NCBI GenBank assembly: GCA_037179385.1
Contig: CM074179.1
Location: 37,499,224 to 37,563,223 of the forward strand
Direction of reading: 5' to 3'
Source: Holothuria scabra
Lineage: Eukaryota; Echinodermata; Holothuroidea; Aspidochirotida; Holothuriidae
DNA length: 64,000 nt
Every line of letters begins with the position of its first letter. Within the stretch, counting starts at the first letter, position 1. The notes below the pieces were generated by a model. That model was not told where the DNA came from. It ran no database searches and saw only the letters and a program-made list of their open reading frames with translations. A program made the translations under genes and the position numbers. Positions 12,902-26,024 of this stretch are shown one piece after another.

Positions 12902-13322
12902 CACTCTAAAATCAAAAGAGTGAACTTATGCACTCTTTGATCGAGTGAAAAGTGTAAATTCACTCCATTAGAGTGATGATTCACTCCAAGAGGAGTGAAG
13001 TTCCCTCCAAAAAGAGTGAAGTTCACTCCAAAAAGAGTGAAATTCCTTTAAAACAAGCAAAGTTTCACTCTTGATGGAGTGCCCACGGTGATTGCTCTTA
13101 AAAAAGAGCGATCATTGCAGGCACTCGTGGAAGAGTGAATTTTCCCTCTTCATCTAGTGAATTTCACTCTTTTGGAGTGAAATTCACTCTTTTTGGAGTG
13201 AACTTCACTCTTTTTGGAGGGAACTTCACTCCTCTTGGAGTGAATCATCACTCTAATGGAGTGAATTTACACTTTTCACTCGATCAAAGAGTGAATAAGT
13301 TCACTCTTTTGATTTTAAAATG
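12902..13322. mobile_element. Palindromic MITE of the CACTCTAAAA group, 'GAGTGAA' word family
   Basis: The 421-bp element starts CACTCTAAAATCAAAAGAGT and ends with the near-inverse CTCTTTTGATTTTAAAATG. It is flanked by TA on both sides (12900-12901, 13323-13324). The whole element folds as an imperfect palindrome with its centre near 13100 (GCTCTTAAAAAAGAGC). Both arms are built from repeated forms of GAGTGAA/TTCACTC. No protein is encoded; a frame reading NFTLFGGNFTPLG is translated repeat. A closely similar copy is at 53116-53496. Confidence 0.88.
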
Positions 13323-13324
13323 TA

Positions 13325-16300
13325 GGTCGTACATGGACAATCGGCGATTGTTGTTTCAACACAAATGTGTACAATAATATGGATTGCTGTATTTCAGTTG
13401 GGGGGGGGGGGATATACGGAATACTTCTCCTTGAATTTATTCCGAGTGAAATTCAAGTTGCAAACAACCATTTGTGCTTATGTTTTTACGGGAGGTACTC
13501 GGATCATTGTATTTTGTTGGTGAAGAAGGGAAAGGTATCTAACTTTGTCCGCTTGTTTGTAGAAAATTTTTTCCGTTTCAGTTTAGTCATCAAATTAGTC
13601 AACTAATATGAGCCTGTGAACTCGAGCTATTTAGAAAGTGATTTGCATCATAAATACTTGATCATTTCGTAATAAAAAGTGGTTCTTGTGTATAATTGGT
13701 ATCATAACACTGTTTGGGGTTTTTTAAAAGTAGTTATATTTCAGCGTTGTCATTTAATGGACTTTTTTGCTTGCTGCATGTTTTATTTCACCGGCTTACC
13801 TCCTAAGGGACACATGGGCGCACCTTGCAAATAACAATTCTTCTACAGGTATTAAACAATGAATGTCCCGTTTCAAATGCGATGCATTACAATATAAAGC
13901 GGATACCTCAGGATGCAGGAAAAGTTTTGCTATTTATTTAGATCAATTTATAACAGAGTACTGCAAATATAAGTATAATAGACCTAAGCAACCGTTCTGT
14001 GTCTGTGGAAAAGGAGAAACCCTGAAGATAAACCCAGCATAATTTCCCTTTTAACCAAATGTATGATTCAGTATTCTTACTTAACAGTGATAGCCTACCA
14101 CCATTGCAGGCGATCACCGGGACGGGTAGGACATGCCCCCCCCTCCCCCCCCCCCCAATATCTTGTAAATAAGCATCGTATCACAGGTCTTCCCAAAATT
14201 TGAGACACAAAGAAAAAATATATGTCGCCGATTCACTTGTTTGCTTTAATCAGTAGACTAGTCAATAGAAGTGCCATTGATTTGACATAAATATTTTAGG
14301 TTCGGATATTAAATTTTAAGGTTTAGGTATCCTTACTTAACAAACTGAACATCAGAGCAATCTGAGTTGCGCGTTTGGTGTATGGCAGGAAACTCATGAA
14401 CAATGGTGTAGCAACGGGGTGGTGTTGGGGGTTGAACCCCTTATAAACCAACCTTGAAATGCAAAAAACACTTACATTAGAGTTTTTCCTATTTCCTTAG
14501 TCTTTTCCCTCATGTTTTAATCCTGTCCCACCGGCACAATCCTGAATATCTATGAGTCGTGCCCATACGCATGAGCAATTTTTTTCAGCTATCCTTTTTG
14601 TAATATATTACAATTTCTGTTATTATTACATTTGTGTTGTAGAAATACAGAAATAATTGTATTTCATTGATATACGTTTTGGTTGATTCAATGAAACAGC
14701 GCGTATTTCTTCTAGTAGATTTTCAGGAAGCGTATGTGATTCAGCAGAAGCGACTGTAAAATTATCAATGACAGATAGTAGCCTACATGAAATCGTATGT
14801 AATATGACGGTCAGATTTTACAGTGTAACTAACTGCGGGTACAGTTTTTAAAGAGGATGACATTGTCCGACTCTCATACATGTACCCTCTGACTTAGTAT
14901 AATATACGTGTACATTAATTGTTTAAGTGTGTCAGTAAGAGTGTATTGAAACTGGTTAAGTAATCAACTGCATTTCTTATTTTGATTGCTATATCTAACA
15001 TCGGATTTGATGTAAATAACAAACCAGACGTTAATCTTTATTAGCAACATGGGCACTTGTAATTAAAATTGATGTTTAATTATCTCAAACAAGAAATGTC
15101 AGAGGAAATGTTTTTATTGTTAGTTGTTTCGAAAGCCGTTAACTTGAGACGAAAACTTACCAGCCTTAAAAACGTCGTACAAAAAAAAAGGATTTTTGGG
15201 ACAAAACTTTGGTGTAGCAAGAAGTGTAATGTGTGTAAAGAAGAACTAATTATTTGTCAGGGTCCTATTACAGTCATAAATGAATGCAATTTGATCTGAT
15301 AACTTTCTAAATTTTCATGATGAATTGGTCACGAAAAAATTATACACTTGATTTCCTTCCATGCTCAATAACACAATTTGATGATTGGCAGACAGTAATT
15401 TCCCATGCATAGACGTGTAATCCAGGTCAAGAAACCCTAGCCACAGTATGCAGAGCATGCAGAAGGGGTTTTGATTACAATCCTGACCAAAGACCTGTGT
15501 AACTTTTTGTAACCTAACTTACCTAAGTAACAAAGAAGCTCGTTGAAGTTATGATAATAGACCTCCAATGGTGGGTTTTGAAATTTGATATACCTCACTT
15601 GGACAATAGATAACTGAGGTTAAAAAACCAACTTTGTACCGGGATCGAAACAGCATGTGTTCCATTTTTTCTATGCTCGTCTAGTGCACCAATAGCATGA
15701 CGCTTTTCTCTACTCTCACCAGTAGTAAAAAAAATGACACTGGTATCATGAGATGATAATAATTTGAAAATAAAGAAAAAAATTTTAATGAATATTTGTG
15801 ATTTATATGATACCAGAATAAAAATTACAATGTATCATCCTTCGAAAAGTATTATCCCTAGGATTTTTAATGCAAAATGGGACCAATGTACTGCTAGTAA
15901 ATGACAAGCTTTTCTCGTGCTTTCATGTGGGAGAAATTTGTTGATTTCTACCCTCACCCTCTCCCGATTCTTGAGAGGACTAACATGGAAAATAATGCCA
16001 TATTTGAAGCGTTTTGAAACACATTTCAATTCGCTAAGTAGTCAAAATGGGGTGTGCCTGTTGCTCATTCCGACTCGTTCAGACTGCTTCCTACTTCCAC
16101 CGCGCCCCCATATGTTCCGATTTAACTGACAACCGGCCTGACTCTGGACTCCAGAGGTCTTTGTCATTTTTATGACTGAGTGATACTAAACGAGAATATG
16201 CCCTAGTTCACAGTCCCATAAGAGTGAGAAAAACTGATCACACAATCCTAACGTTTGCCCAGCAAAGTGCTACTTAAATCCATCATATAAGACACCTCAA

Positions 16301-16560
16301 TTCATAGGCACATATTTGTCAGAGGGGAGGGTATAACACCCCATACACGCCGTGTGATGTTTCTACATTTAACATCATACCATGGGCGTTGATTTTGGGG
16401 GGAGACAGGGGGAATGTCCTCCCACTTTTTTGAATGGAGGGGTTAATAACGTAAAAGTCCCCTTCCACAAATATACATGTAGGTTTTGAAAGGCGTCTTC
16501 TACCGATTACCATCAATTTTCAGTATCAGTAATTTCACATGTTTACTTTACAAATCTCCA
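13325..16560. other. Unassigned AT-rich DNA with isolated hAT-like end fragments
   Basis: No gene is supported. GCCTACCACCATTG at about 14092-14105 and CAATGGTGTAGCAACGG at about 14401 look like degenerate right and left hAT-like ends but lack matched flanks. A G12 tract lies near 13399 and C-rich tracts near 14136-14157. Confidence 0.45.
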
Positions 16561-17622
16561 AAATTTTCGCGCGCTCCGCGCTCTTGTAGTTTCATTGATT
16601 TTTTCTTGAGTTGCATATAAAAGACATGCTAACATTATTCGGTGATCTCTATGATTATGCTGATTGTTCGTGTTCGTAGGCCAACAGTTTTGCACTGCTA
16701 CGAAGGAGCACAGCATTTAGAAATTTGAAAAAGAGGAATCGTCCCTTACTACGGTATGTTCAAATGAAATATGTAATCTTTCGTGAAAGACCATCTTGGC
16801 AGGCTGAAATTGGCAAGCACATTTTAAGGAAATTGAGAATGTCTCATTGCACAGTATGCATGCAACTTTTTTTGAAAAATGAGTCATTTCTAATGCAAAA
16901 TTTCGACAAGCGCACATCACACATTCGTATAACGACTCATCCATTTCGTACTAAGCTCATTATTAGAAGTAAAATCACACTGGCGTTTGCTAGATTATAG
17001 ATGAGAGACTTCAACTTCAATCTGGAATTAGCTAGAGGTCCGCCATTCTCTGTCTGCAGATAGTGTATGATAAGGTGTCGTTCGAAAGGACATATTTTAT
17101 TTATTAATTTCTTTTTGTATCATTAATCGTACACGGGTAGGCGTATACAACGGTGTCTCCGTAGCTCATGTGGGTAGGCCTACCAATCCCCTCCCACTTG
17201 GATCTGTGATTTTTCTTCAGTAGACTGAAGTGTGCTTTTGATCAATTCATAAATCTAATTTAGGGGAAGGCCGTGTAAGTCAGCCGTGCACCATTTTTTT
17301 GAATAAATTCTCCCATTCGTCTGTATTTTTTTGCCAAATTTAACTCGAAGACTATCTGTAAATAGAGTTACAAGAAATGAATATCTCTTCAACACCACAC
17401 TGCTGTTCTGCACACCATGATGCAGTGCACTGTCAAAGTCACAACATTGATACAGAGAGCAATTACACCACTGCAACTTGTCTTTTGAAAAATAAGCTAG
17501 CAGAAAAATCAGAGAACTCGCCTAAATGCTGTAGAATGAATACATGTTATTTTTACTACACGATATTTTTTCATTTATTAAGAAATTAAAGTAACGTTGG
17601 AGGTCTGTAAAACCTTCTTCAG
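16561..17622. other. Unassigned DNA starting with a GC-rich repeat fragment
   Basis: TTTTCGCGCGCTCCGCGC near 16564 is a GC-rich word typical of the dispersed repeats here. Otherwise nothing is recognised; frames at 16717-17000 and 17255-17589 have no domain or splice support. Confidence 0.45.
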
Positions 17623-17651
17623 CCCCCCCCCCCCCCCACACACACACACAC
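17623..17651. repeat. Poly-C/(CA)n compound simple repeat
   Basis: C15 directly followed by about seven CA units. Confidence 0.9.
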
Positions 17652-18368
17652 CTGTTGCTTTGAATAATGAACAGTTTATTGCATTGCTTCTGCTTGATTT
17701 TAAGAGTCGCACTTCAAAGAGTAACATTAGGGCAAGATATTAAAAGTTTTTCTTCAAGATGACACATTACCAAAATGCAACTCAATGGAAACTAGATTTC
17801 GATTAGAACCTGCTTCTGTTCAGAAAGAAACCAGGGTAGTTCTACCCATGTTGAAACTACAGAAACTTGCATGAAAAAAACCGACGCCAGGGTCAAAATA
17901 AACTGAAATTATTCTACAGAAGTTTAAAAGTAAATCCATACTTGGTTCATCATTTTGAACCGGGTTTTCAGAGTGTAGGCTCTCCAAAGCTTTAGTCTAT
18001 GTTCTGCCACAATTATCTCGTTTAGTTTCTTCGGTGATGGATTTTGATTTTTTTGTTTTTGAAACTATAGACAAAAAATGAAACTGGTTGTGTGACATTC
18101 ATTATTGTATACATTGATATTTTGTAGAGGTGATATAATAGGCTCAGAGGTACATACGGTGGCAAAATCCTGACCTGTAGCTGTTGTATGGCGAATCCAC
18201 AGCAGTGTGGTCATAACACACACAACAATTATGCTAAACTTTCAATGGAGGTAAAATGAAAACATTCTCCGCTGTTCAGATTCTCGCATTTTTTTGGTGG
18301 AAGACTAATGCCTTGACTGACAAGTGCTGTGTTTCATTCTGTTTAGCCCCTCTGAAGTGTGCTTGCAG
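17652..18368. other. Unassigned AT-rich DNA
   Basis: Nothing recognised. Confidence 0.5.
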
Positions 18369-18411
18369 GTGTGTGTGTGTGTGTGTGTGTGTAGGTGTGT
18401 GCGTGTGTGTG
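18369..18411. repeat. (GT)n microsatellite, imperfect
   Basis: About 43 bp of GT repeats with two interruptions (AG and GC variants). The Val/Cys-rich open frame across it is an artefact of the repeat. Confidence 0.9.
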
Positions 18412-19599
18412 TTTGTAGTTGTAGGGGTGGTGGAGGGTTCTGCAAGGTCTGGGTCATCCTTTACAATTCGTTCAGAGAGGGGACTATCATCATCTTCGGT
18501 TAGAAAAAAAGGAATGATCTTCAGGTTCAAAGACTTACGTCTGGCGAATGTTTGTTTCAGTTTTATTGCTTGCGAAGTAGAGCAAAATGTTTTTTTTTTT
18601 TCTTTTCGTTAACACCAATTTTAAATAAATACCGCACTGAGTTCAGAAAAGTGCGTAAACGTCCTCCAACAAAGTTACCTAGTACTACGGTATCAGTGGG
18701 CAAAAGTGAAACAGTACTATGCAAAGGAAGGGGATGTGATTTTATAGAGTTGAGGACACGAGGCCAAGAAGGATTATTTTCAACATGGACAACTGTGTCG
18801 ATATATTGCAACGAAAATAGTTTTAGTTTGTCTTGAAAGCAAAAGATAATTTGTTTCATTTGGTTTCCTTCCATGGGCGTTTACCGGTTCTTTCAAAATT
18901 TGAGGAAAGCGCCAGCATTTGGACGGGACGTACACTGTCTCCCGCATTTTACAAAACTTAATATTAAAACAGCAAATAAAAAGAGAAATAACTAAGAAAG
19001 AGAAGGTAAAAAAGACTAGAGAATCCAGACGCAAATTTTCAGTAGCCCACTATGTTTAAATGTTACATTGAGACGAAATTGTGTCAAGATATTACAATGC
19101 TACGAGAAATTTTCTCACCGCGCTTCGCGCGTACCACCCCCCTTCTCAAAAAAAAAAAAAAAAAAAAAAACGCCCATTATAGTTTTTTTCTCATACGCAC
19201 CAGACTATATTAACTTCAAACACTGACATAAGGTCACTGCCAGTGCACATGTTGGACACTTAATATGGAATGGTTACCTTTTACAGAGGAAGAGTCACAG
19301 TTCTCGATATAATGCCAGTCTCTTAAATACGTAAGCCATATATGAATTGGTACTCCATTACTGTGTACAGTTAACCAGCACTGGAGCTACCTTTCCATTG
19401 CTTGGACAGCTTGAGTAGTAAATAACAATTTTCTAAACCCTCTCTACACTCTCGTTTTTCACTTTTCACACTTACTACCACTATCCTTCCCAGAATAAAG
19501 GACGGTCTCTACCATAATTTGTGATCACGTTTAAAATAACTATATCTCTGGCCTATCAGAATATGGGCCTGCACCATGCGAAAGCAAATATTTCCAGCG
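18412..19599. other. Unassigned DNA with a GC-rich palindromic repeat fragment
   Basis: Contains CCGCGCTTCGCGCG (19119-19132), a hairpin-forming GC-rich word, and an A22 run at 19149-19170. A 103-codon minus frame at 18563-18874 has no recognisable domain and no splice support. Confidence 0.45.
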
Positions 19600-19748
19600 G
19601 ACGTGCATTGTTTAACAAGGAATTACGATTGACTGTTGTAATCGTAGTGTATCGATTATCCTTTGTTAGAGTTTAGGTTAGGGGGTTACGTTAGGAATTA
19701 GCGTAATCGTTAGCCAGAGAGAATTTTTCTTGTTAAACAGTGCGCATC
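19600..19748. mobile_element. Small inverted-repeat (fold-back) element
   Basis: The ends GCATTGTTTAACAAGGAA and TTTCTTGTTAAACAGTGC are imperfect inverted repeats of about 18 bp bounding about 140 bp. The interior holds GTTTAGGTTAGGGGGTTACG, which resembles but is not a telomere array. Target duplication is not evident. Confidence 0.55.
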
Positions 19749-21499
19749 GGCAAAATTTGCTCTAGAAGTACATGCTCAGTGTGACGTTGCTTCTTGAGAA
19801 GGTAAAACAGACACCACAGACACCCTAGTGGATCAACAGCGGTGTGAGGTGTAACTGATATATGAGTTAGTTACATGTTCTGGGCCCTAAAAGGAGTTAT
19901 GTTTTCATTGTGTTCACACTGCGTGAAAAATGAATTACCTAATGTTTGACTGGCCTGTTAGCTAACCCCAAGTTACGTAACTTTTTGTGTATTTTAGTAC
20001 ATCTGTTATTGCCAATCAATTTATCAGTTATGAAATATTAGAAATGTGACTAAACCAAGCGTGCGTGTAATGAGCTTCAGTTTCTCCTTGAAGCGATAGT
20101 AATAATTTGTAATCAGAGAGAGTAGATATACTCAGTTAACACTATGAATATGAATTATTGACATTTACGCTCTGCCTAAGCCAGCTCCAGCACGATCTCC
20201 CAAAATGCATTTCACCGCAAGTGTTAGGGTGTAAAGATTGCGCAATAACGGTCTCAAATGTGAGGCTGCTTCCCAACTGCATACACGCATCTATCTTCAA
20301 CTCCCGGCGCCTCTTCTTCTGTAACTTTCTGCGCACATGAGAGATTGATACCACAGAACGCACGGTCGTTCGGCGCAATAAAAACCCATCAGTCTAGTCA
20401 TAAATCTGGTCCAAAAGGTGCTTAATTATTTTGATCTCTATTTAAGTTTTCTTCTTTCATCTCAAATGTTTTAAGTACTTGAACTTGAAAAATTTTTCAC
20501 CGAGAAAGGTGTAGGCATATATTTTCCATAGAATCCGAATTTTAAAATAAAGTTTTTGCTAAAGGCGTTAGTTTGAAGAAAAATCAGTGTTATAATACTC
20601 CCACTACAACTCGGCCCCGAGAAGTCCATAAAATAAAGCATCAAATTTCCCAATTCGTTGCCAGGGTTTCCCAATTCATCGCCACTTCTGAAGACCGTCA
20701 GTTCTGTGGAATCATCTTGGCCAACATGCTCAACTCTTTTATACTTGTCCATCTGCTCCAGTTCGGAACAATAATAAAAACAACAACAATAAATAAAATA
20801 TCAAAACATGAAAACTTTGTATTGTGACCTTTGGTTAAAACTTGATTCGTTGAACATAAAGAAATGATTCTTGGGAATACCGTTCATGTAATGGGAATTG
20901 CCATCGCTATACGACATTATTATTGAAACGACAACTTCCCGTACAGACCAATTCTCCTCTAGAACTGAATATGAGGCTTTGAATATCCTCTAGGCAATAA
21001 ATGAACTTGACGATTTAAAGCTGATGGACACCACTTATGGCTGCCTACAATCACTTAAAATAAGTAGTTTATATATAATATATAGTTTATGAAATCATTC
21101 TGTATTTTGAATATGAGGTTTCTTTGCAAAGCAGCTATCAGTAGTCTCTCACGGTTTATTTGCTGTTGAAGGGGCATTCATATTTTGAGAGAGAATATTA
21201 ACAGTTTGGTCCAGCACCTGTTTTTTCCTGTCTTAAATGATTATTTACCAGAATCAGCATGGGAATAGTCTTTCAAGTGTGAAGAAATGTAACGTAAGTT
21301 ATGTACTTAATACTGTCGAAAGGGAATTTTATAATATTGGTCTGGTAACAAACGTCCACAAAATGCAACTCCAGATACCCGATCCCACACGTCCACCAAT
21401 CACAGCATCAGACCACCATTAACGATATTTTTGTTTAATTTAACTCAATGTATTATTGTGGTGCAAAATTCAAGTCATAAAAATCTCGTTAAGTTAGGT
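19749..21499. repeat. Mostly unassigned DNA; SINE-associated fragment at about 20620-20710
   Basis: CCCAATTCGTTGCCAGGGTTTCCC.. at 20650 on resembles 62670-62715 (CCCAATTTGTTGCCAGACTTTCCC..), next to a SINE, so it is probably a fragment of the same repeat. The GC-richer segment 20170-20370 has open frames on both strands but no splice or domain evidence. Confidence 0.4.
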
Positions 21500-21582
21500 A
21501 GCTTTTTCCAAAGTCCTCTAGACCCTCTGGCAAAAGACCAATGGGCAAAACTAAACTTTAAAACTGCTTCCCGAAGGAGTTA
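21500..21582. repeat. Dispersed repeat fragment shared with 39020-39105
   Basis: Both sites share in order GCTTTTT.., AAAGTCC.., CTCTGGC.AA.., GGGC.AAA.. and CCCG.AGGAGTT. The copy at 39020 lies in an insertion within duplication copy B. Confidence 0.5.
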
Positions 21583-21660
21583 TTACGTCAACTGAATCAA
21601 GATAGCATGGTTGCCCCTGAAAAACGGTAGGGTACATCACGTCATACAATTAATTAGTGA

Positions 21661-21850
21661 CAGTGTTGTAACCAGTCACGACTCAAGTCACTTCATCTCA
21701 AAATGATAGTGACTTGATAGAATTCAGGAGTAACTTCCCCATAGAAATAGTACAGTGACTCGAGTCGAGTCAATGACTCGACTCGAGTCACTTAAAAGTT
21801 TGAAAATCGGTGACTCAAGTCACTAATCTAGTGACTCGATTACAACACTG
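21661..21850. mobile_element. 190-bp hAT MITE with exact 8-bp target duplication
   Basis: Terminal inverted repeats CAGTGTTGTAA / TTACAACACTG are exact for 11 bp. Identical 8-bp duplications ATTAGTGA flank the element (21653-21660 and 21851-21858), the hAT hallmark. The interior is made of AGTGACTYGAGTC words and contains a perfect inverted repeat of 18-bp arms separated by AAT (21754-21792), able to form a cruciform. No ORF. Confidence 0.92.
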
Positions 21851-21858
21851 ATTAGTGA

Positions 21859-24025
21859 TACTGCACTTGCCCATTGACTTCCTAGTCACATTAACCATGA
21901 ATGCAGGTTACTAGCAAGGACGTGACAGTAGTTTAAAGCCTGGATCTAGAAATCCCGATCTGTACACTTCAGTGAACCAGGGGGCTGTTACATTGCATAA
22001 CTTCCAAGTAAATGTTTGGGAGCAGCAGACTTCTGTGGTATATGCCTCACAAACATTTCACGATTTCTTTCAGAAGTGATTAACAGACTTTCCTTAGATG
22101 AATAATCCACAGTGATGCAGTTGACGTCGTTAGATGGGTGTTCAGAGTATTTCAGAGTAATCATACAGCGAATGTATTATCACGAAGTCCTCTCATTTTC
22201 CCTACCATTCTCTAAGTCCTTTCACCTGTTGGTAAAATTTAAGCCTTGTATTAACGACTGCAATGGTAAATTTCGTATGGTGAACATGTGCACTGTGATG
22301 TCAATAATAAATCAGGAATAGCAATTGATGAATACAACTCTTAACAACTATTCTCTGCACCAATCAGACGGACATTCATCGGAATGGAAATTCACTTGTA
22401 ACTTCATCGCTCTTTAAAAAGTGAGTAGAACCCACCGATCTCTATAAACTGGATCTACATAATTCTCTTCCTTTTCAATCATCTTCTCCTGTTTCTACCT
22501 TTTGATCATCTTAATTCTTTCTTCTTTTTTCTCTTCAAAAGGGTGGGTACGGCTGACCTTGGCTCAAACTTTTAGGGGTCCTTTACTCCCCATGGTAGAT
22601 ACGCTGCTGATACGCTGCTTATCTGCACTAAGTAGATTCCTCAATGGTGAACTATACCTCTAAATATAACTTTGCATACGACCACCAGGAGATACTAGAG
22701 TAATAGGGTCAAGTAACTGGATGGTCAAGGTACTTGACCCTGCTTTTCGGAAATGAGTAGTTTTAGGATCCCCTTCTCGCCCCACATTAAATTCCTTCTG
22801 CATTTACACGATGCACAAGGAAACAAACATACAGGTACTTTCATTTTGTAGCTCAGAGGCATTCGAAGTAATGGCATCCTGGTGAGCTCGGTAATAGCCT
22901 CGTGTTTTTAAATTTTAACATAACTGTTTTGTGTCTGTTGTGATGGAACATTGGAATACATGGTTCGGTTTTGAATTGTAAAGGGGTCCTCCAGTGGCGT
23001 CATTAAAGGCGGACTGGGGTTACAACGATTTTGCAAGGAAGCACTGCCATATACTACTCATGGCACCGAAGGCGCCAGCGAACGCAAAGGGCCAGGCCCT
23101 GTCGGGTGTGTTCCAGGATGTGCTTTAGGGTCGGAGGGGGGTCCCGATGCAATTCCCCGGTAGGGGATCCATAGAGCGAACCTCCTGACGCTCCTTAGTT
23201 TAAAGAGACTCATTGAGTTGATATCTATAACTGGATGAGAGTGTTAAAGGGTCACTACAACATGACAATGCTTATACATAGCATAATAAATTAGGTTTCA
23301 TATCCAATAGTTACGGGAAAAGCTAAAATTTTGAATTTCGTGAGGTCCTGACTTGTAACTGTTTTGTGCAGAATTTGAAAAAGTGTCTGGTCACGAATTT
23401 ATGAAAACCGAAATGAACCGTTACGTTCTCACACATAAAACAGTTATTTGTTTGTAGGATACTGGGATCTAAGATAGACCATTTGTCATTGTTATCTGAA
23501 AACTTAACGAGTTTGGAAAAATTTGTGGAATTTCATGAACCAACTCAATGAGCCGCTTTAAGGGTATTCTTGGATTATTAAAAAATTATTTCAGGATAAT
23601 TCTATTGACTTGAACTGGTCCCCAAATTATTTGGCTAACCTAAACTGCATCCTCCAAACCACGTGAACCGCTACGTACTGACGGGTCCACTTTGCCGTGA
23701 ATTGAACTGATTTCTACTTCTTTGTACTTGAAGGAATCAGTGGAACTGTAATACCTAACCGGATATAGAGCATGTTCTTTAATCACACAATGCTAGTATT
23801 TCACGTTTCTAAATCATTCGTTTTTCGAGAGTAGTTTCTGATGAGATGTTAAACACATTGCCTAGTCAATCCGAGTTTAAGTAATTTAGTTTCACGAGGT
23901 TTTACTGCCCAGTTTCTTAATGACTGTTTCAAGTCGGGCTGACCATGACATTTTTTAGTTGTGGCGGCGTCGATCTGAGTATAACAGACGAGGTTCTAAA
24001 TTTACTTTTATTTAGTTGATCTTAC
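21859..24025. other. Unassigned DNA with a degenerate hAT-like left end near 22991
   Basis: CCAGTGGCGTCATTAAAGGCGG at about 22990 followed by G/C-rich sequence to about 23180 resembles a hAT-like left end, but no partner end is seen. A truncated SINE tail fragment is at about 23900-23960 (GTTTTACTGCCCAGTTTC). No coding exon is recognised before 24026. Confidence 0.4.
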
Positions 24026-24079
24026 CTCCTCCTGATAGTCTTCATCAGTCATCAATCCACCACCGCAGTAGGTTCTACG
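24026..24079 (-). CDS. Candidate downstream exon of the LRR gene (54 nt)
   Basis: On the minus strand the acceptor TTTTACTTACAG precedes, and the donor GAG|GTAAGATC follows, an open 54-nt segment encoding RRTYCGGGLMTDEDYQEE. It starts and ends at phase 0, which fits directly after the exon ending at 33443 (also phase 0). Linkage is inferred from strand, phase and splice quality. The separating intron would be 9.4 kb and could hide other exons. The peptide is not assigned to a domain. Confidence 0.45.
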
Positions 24080-25351
24080 CTGTAAGTAAAACATAACATG
24101 GCAGTCTTAGAAAAAATGTTAACCAGTCTCTCAGATGCATTTTCAAAGCAAGTACTTAAGCAGGGGGTGCTTACACTGACGATAACAGTGTGGTTTATAA
24201 AACCTGTAAATATACCTGCCCTTCCACTATTTGACATTTTCAAAACATTCTCTCCAGACATACAACATCTTCACGTCATGAATACAGAAGTGTCAAGCAT
24301 GGTTGTTTTATGAAAATTATTTCTGTCGCAGGCTAAGTATATTAAAAATCACTATGTATTAAAATATCAAACTAAAATGATTATTAAATAAAAATAAGAG
24401 AAAAGCTCTGGAAACTCGTTACCAGAACTTAAATGAAATCTCCATGTTCCCTCTTCATTTTTTCTGTAAATTTATATCGATTTTGAGCCACTATAAACGG
24501 TGTTCGGGTGGATGATGAGTCGCTAGAAATTTGAGAATCATTATTCATGATTCACTTGAAATACCTTACTACACTCGAATCACTTAACATTTGTAGCGCA
24601 TGGACGTCACTCAGTCTTTACACTTGAAAGCGAAGGGGGGGGGGGGGGTGACCACTTATGTCGGTTATGGGGGGATGACCACTTCTTTTAAAATCCTTCT
24701 GTGATAGAATCGTAAACCCAATGGATGTCTTTCAAAAGGGGACATGCCTTACTTTTATCTCCAGATACACCCAACAATCGGAGTCGATGCTGTGTTGGAA
24801 TGGGATACTAATGAGGTAGGAAAGGAGGCACACACATTCTCACCCCGGTGCCACTATCATGACAATTGCGAACAAGGGGTTTGGGAATATTGCGTGTCTT
24901 TGATTCATATGAATGCGATCCAGACGAAAAGAACTGAAACGGGAATTGGAGTGTGCGGTGCCCACTCAGTTTTGATTTCATTTAAAAGATTTGAGTATAA
25001 AAGATAACTACACATCACGTAACAAATTTCAGACAGAGGATGGGGACTTATCTCAATTCTCGGGTAAGTGTAAGGTCTGTCCCCTGATCTCTCCCACACC
25101 ACCTCATACTTTCATGGTCTCAACTTAGCAGAACTGTTCTACGGTCAGTGAATTTGTGACTTAACAACTGTTTCTTACGCTTTACAAAAGTCGAACTTTA
25201 GCAACTTTGGGATAACGACATATTTTAACACAAACATATGAAATCACTTAGAAAAACACAGATACTAAATAACCATATTTAGTAAACCATCAGGAACACA
25301 GTGTTAACTTCCATTTTTTTTTTATTATTTTAGAAAAAAATTCGTTAGTTA
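24080..25351. other. Intronic or intergenic DNA
   Basis: A G14 tract lies at 24635-24648. Short plus-strand segments at 24765-24815 and 25033-25063 have AG/GT borders but are too short to call; see rejected items. Confidence 0.4.
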
Positions 25352-25485
25352 GGTGGGGTTTTATAGCCCAGTTTTCAACCAATTGGTTTAGGTCAAGCCG
25401 GCCACTCCCTTTTTCCCATTTGTGGCGAACTGGCTTGTTTTTCTACATTGTTCATGCTAAGCATGGTGCAATGCTTGCTTGTTTA
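25352..25485 (-). mobile_element. SINE 3' fragment
   Basis: Same tail family as 11985-12235: GTTTTATAGCCCAGTTTTC, AACCAATTGGTTTAGGTCAA and GCCGGCCAC read on the plus strand, then GAACTGGCTTGTTTTTC. The tRNA-like head is missing. Confidence 0.65.
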
Positions 25486-26024
25486 AATTTACTTTCAGTG
25501 GCGTCCCTCACTCATGTCATTATTCTCATTTCCTACGATATTTGTGAACTGAAAATACTACATGATAGTATGCAATATAAAAGTCATGTTCATGACACCA
25601 TCCTTTAACCAGGGAATTGTAACTCCTCCTTGTTGTGACGCACTGCGATGCAGCTGGACGGCAAGTTTCTAAAAACTAGGCATACACGCAAATTAAGAAA
25701 ATTTTATTTCTGGTTGTACACGATGAGAATTAGCCTCTATATTTATGGAACATGACGATAATCTCTCTCCAGTAAAGCCCCTTCCCCTACTTAATAGGTT
25801 CTTAGTGGGCACCGTGATAGAATAATAATATAGATTGCAGTCCACCTTAGTCGTCAGTGCACGAGTTCAATACCTGCCACTATTGCTCTGTATAATGATT
25901 TCATTTTTTGAGGGAATGGACGGCGGGGGATGAAACCGGAAAATAAAGTAAAAGATGATCTATCTCATTAAAATGAAATTTATTCATATGCCTGATTATG
26001 GATGATGTCACAAATTATTCTTCC
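25486..26024. other. Unassigned AT-rich DNA
   Basis: Nothing recognised. Confidence 0.5.

Noticed and set aside
12902..13322. Short regularly repeated palindromic words that could suggest a CRISPR-like array
   Set aside because: Repeats are 7-10 bp without unique equal-length spacers and lie inside an element with inverted ends and TA flanks; the host is eukaryotic.
19660..19700. TTAGGG-like sequence suggesting an interstitial telomere
   Set aside because: Only one TTAGGG-type unit within a small inverted-repeat element; no array.
20142..20378. GC-richer segment with frames on both strands, possible promoter-proximal exon
   Set aside because: No adequate splice donor, no domain and no clear start context.
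22851..25063. Possible plus-strand micro-exons at 22851-22880, 24765-24815 and 25033-25063
   Set aside because: AG/GT borders and open phases exist, but at 30-51 nt such matches are expected by chance, and the region is inside a probable minus-strand intron.
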